A stretch of 5,589 bases of DNA from Sphingobacteriaceae bacterium (GTDB lineage: Bacteria > Bacteroidota > Bacteroidia > Sphingobacteriales > Sphingobacteriaceae), in contig CANHHZ010000132.1 of the NCBI GenBank assembly GCA_947460275.1, forward strand, positions 1 to 5,589, written 5' to 3'. This document shows positions 1-5,589 of this stretch, in pieces. The notes under the pieces are model-generated. The model was not told the origin of the DNA. It worked only from the letters and a program-made list of their open reading frames with translations, and searched no databases. Numbering within the stretch: position 1 is the stretch's first letter; every line of letters begins with the position of its first letter. The position numbers were made by a program, and so were the translations under genes.

Positions 1-225
1 GGAATGTGGCATTGGATGAAGTATATTGATGGCTCTTTCTCTTTAAGCTTAAGGGCTTGGGATCAATCGATAACCCGAAAAATTGCCAGCGTTTGGAGTT
101 TGTTTACCCACGGCGCAATTGATAGCTTGATAAAAATGACCTTTAAAGGTCGCTATGCTGCATGGCGAGAAAAATTGGCAGTAAAACGAGCCGAAAGGGC
201 TTTAAAAAATAGTAATCCTAAATAA
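1..225 (+). CDS. C-terminal end of an unidentified protein (5' truncated by window edge)
   Basis: The reading frame is open from the first base to a TAA at 223-225. An ATG lies at position 4, but the frame continues to the window edge, so this is more likely the tail of a longer gene than a complete 73-residue protein. The visible part is rich in aromatic residues at first (WHWMKYIDG, then RAWDQS and VWSLFTHGAID). It ends in a strongly basic, probably helical tail (KGRYAAWREKLAVKRAERALKNSNPK region, about residues 48-73). This resembles the amphipathic, positively charged ends of peripheral membrane enzymes, but I do not recognise the family and assign no function. The gene is followed by a strong hairpin terminator 22 bp after the stop and converges on the DUF4440 gene. 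Confidence 0.6.
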   Translation, partial: GMWHWMKYIDGSFSLSLRAWDQSITRKIASVWSLFTHGAIDSLIKMTFKGRYAAWREKLAVKRAERALKNSNPK

Positions 226-247
226 AAATCAAAGTTAGTAATACATA

Positions 248-281
248 AAAAAGCCGCTTCAAAAATTTGAAGCGGCTTTTT
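248..281. terminator. Bidirectional rho-independent terminator
   Basis: A perfect inverted repeat has a 16-nt left arm at 248-263 and its exact complement at 266-281. Its core is GCCGCTTC/GAAGCGGC, flanked by A-runs on the left and T-runs on the right. The formal loop is only AA, so the innermost A-T pairs probably open in the folded RNA. The U-tract is present on both strands, so the structure can terminate the truncated gene ending at 225 and the convergent DUF4440 gene ending at 296. It lies in the 70-bp gap between their stop codons. Confidence 0.93.
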
Positions 282-295
282 ACTTCACAGGCAAA

Positions 296-721
296 TTAAC
301 TACTGTGGTCTACAATTACTTTCCAATTGCCATTTACTTTTTTTAGCAAAAGTGTGAAATAGCCTTTAAGTTCGTCTTTTTCTCTTTTCAAGTGCCAACT
401 GCCCAAAACAAAAGCGGTATCTTTTGTCAGTAAATCAATTTTTCTAATGCCAAAGGTCAAAAAACCCATTGAACTTTTATCAGGATATCCTTTTTTATAG
501 TTTTCTAACGTTTTTTGCCAACCGTATGTTGGGCCGTTTTTGCCAACAAAAAGCAAACAGTCACTTTTTAAATAACCTTGCATGTAAGCCTCCACATCAC
601 CTTTGTTCCAATCGCTTCGCTGTTGTTCTAACAAGTTTAAAATGGCTTTTTTATCAGTTATTTTTTGTGCATTTGCGTTAAATGCAATTACGAAAAGTAA
701 AAACGTAACTAATTTTTTCAT
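296..721 (-). CDS. Secreted DUF4440 / NTF2-like (SnoaL-type) protein
   Basis: This 141-residue protein begins with a clear signal peptide: MKK, a hydrophobic stretch LVTFLLFVIAF, then NANA-Q, with probable cleavage after residue 18. The mature part has the pattern of Bacteroidota DUF4440 proteins of the NTF2-like cone fold: an N-terminal helix with LLEQQRSDWNKGD (30-42), AYMQGYLKSD (45-54), LLFVGKNGPTYGW (56-68), TLENYKKGYPD (71-81), MGFLTF (85-90), and a closing strand pair ending GNWKVIVDHSS. The length is normal for the family. These proteins are exported; some relatives are enzymes or ligand-binding proteins, and the substrate here is unknown. The ATG at 721-719 is favoured because an in-frame TAA lies three codons upstream and the signal peptide starts there. 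The gene is transcribed alone, divergently from the vWA gene. Confidence 0.9.
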   Translation of the reverse strand: MKKLVTFLLFVIAFNANAQKITDKKAILNLLEQQRSDWNKGDVEAYMQGYLKSDCLLFVGKNGPTYGWQKTLENYKKGYPDKSSMGFLTFGIRKIDLLTKDTAFVLGSWHLKREKDELKGYFTLLLKKVNGNWKVIVDHSS

Positions 722-741
722 TGCTGTTTAATTTTAATTCA

Positions 742-768
742 CAAAGCTAACGAAAAATGATAAGCAAA
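742..768 (-). promoter_or_regulatory. Bacteroidota-type promoter for the DUF4440 gene
   Basis: Read on the minus strand, TAGCTTTG (plus 749-742) matches the Bacteroidota sigma-ABfr -7 consensus TAnnTTTG exactly. A TTTG (plus 768-765) lies 15 nt upstream as a possible -33 element, which is shorter than the usual spacing of about 19-21 nt, so this half is less certain. The -7 box ends 20 nt before the start codon, implying a short 5' leader. The rest of the 722-847 gap must also hold the promoter of the plus-strand vWA gene, but I see no exact -7 box on that strand; the nearest candidate is the degenerate TACTTGG at about 830. Confidence 0.5.
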
Positions 769-847
769 TTGAAAACCATAAAAATGACAAACCACTTAAA
801 ATACTTAACCCTTAAATTTTTAACTTAGATACTTGGTTTTATAACAC

Positions 848-1945
848 ATGAGAGGTTTCGAATTTTCTAAATTTTTACCAAACGAGCTGCCCAAAGGGGG
901 TTTTGACGAAATGCTGAAGCTTTTTACTGAACTGCTAAACTATACCGCAGGCGATGCTGGCGAAACTTTAGCTTGGATGAACGAGCTAGATAAGCAATAT
1001 AAATTTACCAACAACGATTATGGGATGGGTAATTTTATAGACGACCTTAAGGAAAAAGGCTACCTAAAGGAGGAACAAGGCGAAGTAAAAATAACAGCTA
1101 AAACAGAACAAACAATCAGAAAAAATGCGCTCGAAGAAATTTTTGGGAAGCTAAAAAAAGCAGGCAAAGGAAACCACAACAGCAACATATCAGGTATTGG
1201 CGAAGAAAAAAATGCCGACAGACGCGAATATACTTTTGGAGATAGTTTGGATCAAATAGATATGACCGCATCTATACAAAATGCACAAATAAACCACGGA
1301 ATTGGCAATTTTACCCTAACTGATAGAGATTTAGAGGTTGAAGAAAAAGACTATAAAACGCTCACCTCAACAGTATTGATGATAGATATTTCGCACTCGA
1401 TGATTTTGTACGGCGAAGATAGAATTACCCCTGCAAAAAAAACAGCAATGGCCTTAGCCGAACTCATTAAAACCAAATACCCAAAAGACACCCTCGACAT
1501 TGTGGTTTTTGGCAACGATGCCTGGCCAATAAGCATTAAAGATTTGCCTTATTTGCAAGTTGGCCCATACCATACCAATACATTTGCTGGGCTAGAATTG
1601 GCTACAGACTTACTGCGCAGAAGAAAAACCCACAACAAACAAATTTTCATGATTACCGATGGGAAGCCTACTTGCTTAAAAGAAAATGGCAGGTATTATA
1701 AAAATAGCATTGGCCTAGATAGAAAAGTAATTGCCAAAACACTAAATATGGCCGCACAATGTAAACGCTTAAACATACCAATTACCACATTTATGATTGC
1801 CCAAGACCCCTATTTACAACAATTTGTGCGTCAGTTTACCCAAATTAATGGAGGAAGAGCTTTTTACAGCTCATTAACCGGCTTGGGCGAATATATTTTT
1901 GAAGATTATATTAAAAATAGAAGGAAAACATTTAGGGGAAATTAA
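848..1945 (+). CDS. vWA-domain protein, partner of the adjacent MoxR-type ATPase
   Basis: This 365-residue protein is probably cytoplasmic: there is no signal peptide or membrane segment. Residues 1-110 are mostly helical and include a segment (about 60-96) that resembles a winged helix. A charged linker follows, then a conserved REYTFGDSLDQID element (126-138). The C-terminal half is a von Willebrand factor A domain with an intact MIDAS metal site: DISHS (D180, S182, S184), a candidate Thr in YHTNT (T243 or T245), and ITDGKPT (D271). It ends with the family pattern FMIAQDPYLQQFV...NGGRAFY...LGEYIFEDY...RR. Such proteins act with a MoxR AAA+ ATPase, the vWA domain binding clients or the ATPase in a metal-dependent way. 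The start is fixed by an in-frame TAA at 842-844 directly upstream. The ATPase gene follows after 110 bp. The family call is from recognised motifs; the client is unknown. Confidence 0.92.
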   Translation: MRGFEFSKFLPNELPKGGFDEMLKLFTELLNYTAGDAGETLAWMNELDKQYKFTNNDYGMGNFIDDLKEKGYLKEEQGEVKITAKTEQTIRKNALEEIFGKLKKAGKGNHNSNISGIGEEKNADRREYTFGDSLDQIDMTASIQNAQINHGIGNFTLTDRDLEVEEKDYKTLTSTVLMIDISHSMILYGEDRITPAKKTAMALAELIKTKYPKDTLDIVVFGNDAWPISIKDLPYLQVGPYHTNTFAGLELATDLLRRRKTHNKQIFMITDGKPTCLKENGRYYKNSIGLDRKVIAKTLNMAAQCKRLNIPITTFMIAQDPYLQQFVRQFTQINGGRAFYSSLTGLGEYIFEDYIKNRRKTFRGN

Positions 1946-1948
1946 GAA

Positions 1949-2017
1949 TTGGAAGGTTGGAAGATTGCAAATTCGAAATATTACCCAATAAGCACCCAAA
2001 AAACTACAACCTCCCAA
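1949..2017. repeat. Imperfect inverted repeat with an 8-bp tandem element, between the vWA and ATPase genes
   Basis: TTGGAAGGTTG at 1949-1959 pairs with CAACCTCCCAA at 2007-2017 (10 of 11 positions, one A-C mismatch), enclosing 47 nt. The left arm is itself part of a short tandem repeat, TTGGAAGG then TTGGAAGA then TTG (1949-1967). The element fills much of the 110-bp gap, begins three bases after the vWA stop codon, and lacks a T-run directly after the right arm, so it is not a standard terminator. It could be a dispersed intergenic repeat or a weak RNA structure affecting relative expression of the two genes. Confidence 0.5.
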
Positions 2018-2055
2018 CATTATCACATTTCAACTTTTTTAACATTTAAAAACAA

Positions 2056-3537
2056 ATGAATATAAAAACATTAGGCCAGTTAAAAGCAAGTAATTATCAA
2101 TCGTTAAGCGTTAAGGAAGAGCTTAGAAAAAACCTGATTAAACAATTGCAAGCAAAAGAAGAAGGTTTTGAAGGTATTTTAGGCTACGAAGAAACCGTTA
2201 TACCCGAATTGCAAACCGCCATTTTATCTCGTCATAATATTTTATTGCTTGGTTTACGTGGCCAAGCTAAAACCCGCATAGCCCGTTTATTGGTTAATTT
2301 ATTAGATGAATATATTCCTTATGTAGCAGGAAGCGAAATTTTTGACGACCCATTGAATCCTATTTCTTGGTATGCAAAAAACCAAATTGCAACACATGGC
2401 GATGACACTCCAATTGCTTGGCAACACCGCAGCGAGCGTTATACCGAAAAATTGGCAACCCCAGATGTTACTGTAGCCGATTTAATAGGTGATGTTGACC
2501 CCATTAAGGCGGCAACTTTAAAACTTACTTATAACGATGAACGTGTAATCCACTTTGGATTAATACCACGTGCCCACCGCAGTATTTTTGTAATCAACGA
2601 ATTGCCCGATTTACAAGCCCGTATCCAGGTAGCCTTGTTTAACATGTTACAAGAAAAAGACATCCAAATACGTGGTTTTAAACTGCGTTTGCCTTTAGAT
2701 GTACAGTTTGTGTTTACCGCAAACCCCGAAGATTACACCAATCGTGGGAGCATAGTAACGCCATTAAAAGACCGTATCGAAAGTCAGATTTTAACCCATT
2801 ATCCTAAAACCATTGAAATTTCTCGTAAAATAACTTTTCAAGAAGCAAAACTAACTCCCGAGCAACGCCTTATCGAAGCAGACGGACTCGTAAAAGACCT
2901 AATTGAGCAAATTGCTTTTGAAGCCCGTAAAAGTGAATTTATTGACCAAAAATCGGGAGTTTCAGCTCGTTTAACGATATCAGCTTACGAAAACTTAATC
3001 AGCAATGCAGAGCGCCGAATGCTAATTAACGGAGAGCAACAGACTTTTGTGCGCTTGGCAGATTTAACAGGAATTATTCCGGCAATTACTGGAAAAATTG
3101 AGTTGGTATATGAAGGCGAACTAGAGGGCCCAGCAAAAGTAGCACATACGCTAATTACAAAAGCAATTAAACATTTATTTGGTAAATATTTTCCAGATCC
3201 AGAGCGTGCCAAAAAGAGCAAAACTGCCAATCCTTACATCAAAATAACCGAATGGTTTACCGAAGGAAATACAACAGCCATAGCCGACGACCAAACGTTA
3301 ACTCAATATAAAAAAGAATTAATGGCCGTTGACGGTTTAAAGGAAGTGGTTAAAAAGTTTCATCCTAAACTAAGCGAAAACCAAACTTTATTATTAATGG
3401 AATTTGTGTTACATGGTTTGGCCGCTTACTCGCAAGTAAGCAAAAACTATTTAAACGGTGGTTTTGGCTTTGCCGATATGTTTGATAGCCTCTTTAATGT
3501 TGATTTGGCTAACGAAGATGAAGAAGATTTTAGGTAA
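2056..3537 (+). CDS. MoxR / magnesium-chelatase-like AAA+ ATPase
   Basis: This 493-residue protein is a probable cytoplasmic AAA+ ATPase of the MoxR/ChlI clade. After an N-terminal helical region (TLGQLK, SVKEELRKNL), Walker A is GLRGQAKT (66-73, K72 and T73). Later come the family signatures AWQHRSERYTEKLATPD (121-137) and LIGDVDPIK (143-151). Walker B is IFVINELPD (177-185), with Asn181 where Asp is usual and Glu182 retained. Sensor 1 is in TANPEDYTNRG (N223), the likely arginine finger is in TPLKDR (R240), and sensor 2 is in GVSARL (R305). The C-terminal part (about 395-493) is a helical extension ending in an acidic tail. The protein is often annotated as magnesium chelatase, but no chlorophyll or cobalamin genes are nearby, so client remodelling with the upstream vWA protein is more likely. 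The start is set by an in-frame TAA at 2047-2049; spacing suggests co-transcription. Confidence 0.93.
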   Translation: MNIKTLGQLKASNYQSLSVKEELRKNLIKQLQAKEEGFEGILGYEETVIPELQTAILSRHNILLLGLRGQAKTRIARLLVNLLDEYIPYVAGSEIFDDPLNPISWYAKNQIATHGDDTPIAWQHRSERYTEKLATPDVTVADLIGDVDPIKAATLKLTYNDERVIHFGLIPRAHRSIFVINELPDLQARIQVALFNMLQEKDIQIRGFKLRLPLDVQFVFTANPEDYTNRGSIVTPLKDRIESQILTHYPKTIEISRKITFQEAKLTPEQRLIEADGLVKDLIEQIAFEARKSEFIDQKSGVSARLTISAYENLISNAERRMLINGEQQTFVRLADLTGIIPAITGKIELVYEGELEGPAKVAHTLITKAIKHLFGKYFPDPERAKKSKTANPYIKITEWFTEGNTTAIADDQTLTQYKKELMAVDGLKEVVKKFHPKLSENQTLLLMEFVLHGLAAYSQVSKNYLNGGFGFADMFDSLFNVDLANEDEEDFR

Positions 3538-3558
3538 TTTGCGCCATAAATACTTTTT

Positions 3559-4809
3559 ATGAAACCTTATTTTCTGTTAGTCCTTTGTTTAGTTGTTTTG
3601 CTGGTTGATTTTTACTGCTACAAAGCGATTTTAAATGTTTTTAAAAATTGGAAAGACAAAACCAAGCGCTTATTTAAGTCAACATGGTGGGCCATTAACC
3701 TTATTTTGATAGTTGGTGTTTTTGCGGCCATTTTTCTTAATCTGTTTTTATCGTTAAGGGCGGTAATTTTAGTGGCTTTCTTTTTACTTTCGGTGGCAAA
3801 AGTAATGATGCTACCCTTTTTGCTCATTGACGATTTAAGAAGAGGGATTTTAAAGATTGTCCAAACTTTTAAAAAAGATAAAACCTTACCCATCAATAAA
3901 AAAATTCCCGGCGAGCCAATTAACAGATCGCAATTTTTGGTAAAAGCCGGATTGGTTACCGCTGCCATCCCTTTAAGTTCGCTAAGCTGGGGCATTGTTT
4001 CGGGTGCATATGATTATCAGGTAAAAAGGGTAAAACTAGTTCTCCCTAACTTACCAAAAGCTTTTGACGGCATTAAGTTAGGTCAAATATCCGACATCCA
4101 TTCGGGCAGTTTTTATAACAAAGTAGCTGTAAAAGGTGGTGTTGATATGCTTTTGGCCGAAAAACCCGATTTTATATTTTTTACTGGCGATTTGGTAAAC
4201 AACCTTACCAACGAGGTTAAAGATTACCAAGATATTTTTGCAAAGGTAAAAGCACCTTTGGGGGTGTATTCTACCTTGGGCAACCATGATTATGGCGATT
4301 ACCATTTCGGAAAAACTAGTTCGCCCGCAAAAGTTAAAAACCTACAAGATATGCTTGCCGTACATAAAGCTATGGGCTATGACCTGATGATGAACGAAAA
4401 CAGGCGTTTAAAAGTTGATGGTGAAGAAATTGGCATTTTGGGTATTGAAAATTGGGGAATGGGTCGATTTCCGAAGTATGGAAAAATGGAATTGGCAGTC
4501 GAAAAAACCGATGATTTACCTGTAAAGTTGTTGTTATCTCATGACCCATCGCATTGGCGAGGAGAAGTATTACAAAAATACACCGACATAGACGCTATGT
4601 TTAGCGGACACACCCACGGCATGCAGTTTGGGGTTCGCTTAAAAGAATTTCAATGGAGCCCAGTTCAATACATTTACAAAGAATGGGCGGGCTTATATCG
4701 CGAAAAACAACAGCAATTGTATGTAAACGTAGGCTATGGCTTTTTAGGATATCCCGGACGTGTAGGAATAGTACCAGAAATTACGATATTTGAATTAAAA
4801 AGAGGCTAA
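3559..4809 (+). CDS. Membrane-anchored calcineurin-like metallophosphoesterase (YkuE/YaeI-like)
   Basis: This 416-residue protein has three N-terminal hydrophobic segments (about 4-19, 43-65, 67-90), a basic loop, and a fourth hydrophobic stretch (about 125-149) preceded by NRSQFL, which resembles a degenerate Tat motif. The catalytic domain follows from about 155. It carries all five metal-site motifs of the superfamily: SDIHSG (D179, H181), TGDLVNN (D211), GNHDYGDY (N242, H243), LSHDP (H328) and SGHTHG (H351, H353). The enzyme should hydrolyse a phosphoester at a two-metal centre; YaeI/YkuE relatives have been linked to lipid or UDP-sugar-lipid phosphoesters, but the substrate here cannot be read from the sequence. 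An in-frame TAA at 3547-3549 sets the start. It begins 21 bp after the ATPase stop, so it is probably in the same transcript. The topology, and thus which side of the membrane holds the active site, is uncertain. Confidence 0.92.
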   Translation: MKPYFLLVLCLVVLLVDFYCYKAILNVFKNWKDKTKRLFKSTWWAINLILIVGVFAAIFLNLFLSLRAVILVAFFLLSVAKVMMLPFLLIDDLRRGILKIVQTFKKDKTLPINKKIPGEPINRSQFLVKAGLVTAAIPLSSLSWGIVSGAYDYQVKRVKLVLPNLPKAFDGIKLGQISDIHSGSFYNKVAVKGGVDMLLAEKPDFIFFTGDLVNNLTNEVKDYQDIFAKVKAPLGVYSTLGNHDYGDYHFGKTSSPAKVKNLQDMLAVHKAMGYDLMMNENRRLKVDGEEIGILGIENWGMGRFPKYGKMELAVEKTDDLPVKLLLSHDPSHWRGEVLQKYTDIDAMFSGHTHGMQFGVRLKEFQWSPVQYIYKEWAGLYREKQQQLYVNVGYGFLGYPGRVGIVPEITIFELKRG

Positions 4810-4857
4810 AACCATTGACCTTAGTCATCAATTTTTGCTCTTTATCTATCAAAAAAG

Positions 4858-5589
4858 ATGAGAAAATCATTTACTTCGATTTTAAATTTTTTACTTTTTA
4901 GCAACTTTTTTATTGCTTTTTGCGCCGTGGCTCAAGGCTTAGTTACTTATTATTTACTTAAACTACCTCCAAATACATACGTTTTAAGTTTCCTATTTTT
5001 TTCTACCCTTACTATTTATAACTTGAGTATGTTGCTGGCTAAGCCCAAAGAGCCTCAAAAATCGCCTTACAAAAGGGTGAAATGGATTTTTTCGCATCAA
5101 CGTTTACTCATTTCCATTATACTTATTTCGGTTCTTTGCCTTATCCCTTTGGGTTTGCTGTATTTAAGTTTTGGAGCTAAAGTATTAATGCTATTTATTG
5201 GTGTTATTGCTATTTCTTACAACATCCCGTTTTTAAGCATAAATGGGGAAAAAATTGGGTTACGTAATTTGCCAGGGATTAAATTATTTTTAATTGCCTT
5301 TGTTTGGGCGTCAAGTTGTGTGTTGTTGCCAATTGTAGAAATAGAAAACAACTACGGCATTCCTATTGCCTTGAGTGAAATAGTATTATTATTTGCCAAA
5401 CGTTTTCTATTTATTTGTGCGATTACCATTCCATTTGATGTGAGAGACTTGTATCAAGATAAACTTTACGAATTAAAAACTTTGCCCGTAATATTTGGCG
5501 AGAAAAAAACTTGGATATTTTGTCAGGCACTACTACTAGCTTATCTAATTTTACTGTTTCTATTTTCAAAATCAATAAATTACGATACA
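4858..5589 (+). CDS. UbiA-like polytopic membrane protein (3' truncated by window edge)
   Basis: An open frame runs from ATG 4858 to the window edge, giving 244 residues; the 3' end is missing. An in-frame TAG at 4822-4824 limits the start, and AAAAAAG precedes the ATG. I count about seven hydrophobic segments (near 11-34, 43-61, 84-104, 107-122, 141-159, 174-193, 218-237). Two features point to the UbiA prenyltransferase superfamily: SYNIPFLSI (120-128), like its Y-x-x-P loop, and FDVRDLYQDKLYELKTLP (193-210), which matches the second Asp-rich motif (D194, D197, D201, with K207-TLP). The first Asp-rich motif (NDxxDxxxD) expected after the second membrane segment is absent; the site reads YNLSMLLAKP. 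The protein may be a divergent prenyltransferase or a non-catalytic relative. It lies 48 bp after the phosphoesterase and is likely co-transcribed. Confidence 0.78.
   Translation, partial: MRKSFTSILNFLLFSNFFIAFCAVAQGLVTYYLLKLPPNTYVLSFLFFSTLTIYNLSMLLAKPKEPQKSPYKRVKWIFSHQRLLISIILISVLCLIPLGLLYLSFGAKVLMLFIGVIAISYNIPFLSINGEKIGLRNLPGIKLFLIAFVWASSCVLLPIVEIENNYGIPIALSEIVLLFAKRFLFICAITIPFDVRDLYQDKLYELKTLPVIFGEKKTWIFCQALLLAYLILLFLFSKSINYDT

Noticed and set aside
469..681. Plus-strand open frame of 70 codons opposite the DUF4440 gene
   Set aside because: It is antisense to a gene with a clear signal peptide and family motifs; its Phe/Leu-rich translation is what the complement of that gene would give.
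2985..3230. Minus-strand open frame of 81 codons within the ATPase gene
   Set aside because: It is antisense to conserved ATPase sequence, with no motif and no promoter or leader of its own.
848..3537. Interpretation as a dedicated anti-phage or conflict system based on MoxR-vWA
   Set aside because: Some MoxR-vWA pairs belong to ternary conflict systems, but there is no third effector, nuclease, toxin or mobile-element context here, and this subfamily appears broadly conserved like a housekeeping module.
2056..3537. Genuine magnesium chelatase ChlI/BchI subunit
   Set aside because: No ChlH-like or other tetrapyrrole gene is visible, the Walker B differs (NE instead of DE), and the partner is a short vWA protein without a ChlD-type AAA domain.
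3618..3995. Minus-strand open frame of 125 codons inside the metallophosphoesterase gene
   Set aside because: It lies wholly antisense to a well-supported gene, shows no recognisable domain, and reads as a shadow of the membrane-segment coding sequence.
4816..4836. Small hairpin TGAC-CTTA-GTCA followed by a T5 run, after the phosphoesterase stop
   Set aside because: A 4-bp stem separated from the T-run by four bases is too weak to count as a terminator; it is probably chance in an AT-rich gap.

Overview
The window looks like chromosomal DNA from a Bacteroidota bacterium, most likely a Pedobacter/Sphingobacteriaceae-type organism. The DNA is AT-rich, start codons are preceded by A-rich stretches rather than clear Shine-Dalgarno sites, and one promoter carries an exact Bacteroidota -7 box (TAnnTTTG). 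The protein families are also typical of that phylum. This placement is inferred from sequence character, not from a database search.

Layout: (1) Bases 1-225 hold the C-terminal end of an unidentified plus-strand gene. (2) A strong bidirectional terminator (248-281) separates it from a convergent minus-strand gene (296-721) for a small secreted DUF4440/NTF2-like protein. (3) A 126-bp divergent intergenic region (722-847) carries the promoter of that gene and presumably that of the rightward cluster. (4) From 848 to the right edge, four genes lie on the plus strand: a vWA-domain protein, a MoxR/magnesium-chelatase-like AAA+ ATPase, a membrane-anchored calcineurin-like metallophosphoesterase, and a UbiA-like polytopic membrane protein cut by the window edge. 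Gaps are 110, 21 and 48 bp, with no convincing terminator between them, so a shared transcript is plausible.

How the genes may work together: the AAA+ ATPase and vWA protein form a MoxR-vWA pair, in which the ATPase probably powers remodelling of a client and the metal-binding vWA protein recruits or recognises it. The same two-gene module is recognisable from memory in Actinobacteria (the mycobacterial Rv0958 type), so it is a widespread but poorly characterised system rather than a unique local invention. The ATPase has Asn where the Walker B Asp is normally found, and the vWA protein has an N-terminal segment resembling a winged helix. The two downstream genes are membrane proteins that may act on lipids or prenyl compounds; a link to the MoxR-vWA pair rests on position only. 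No mobile elements, CRISPR arrays, tRNAs or rRNAs were seen.
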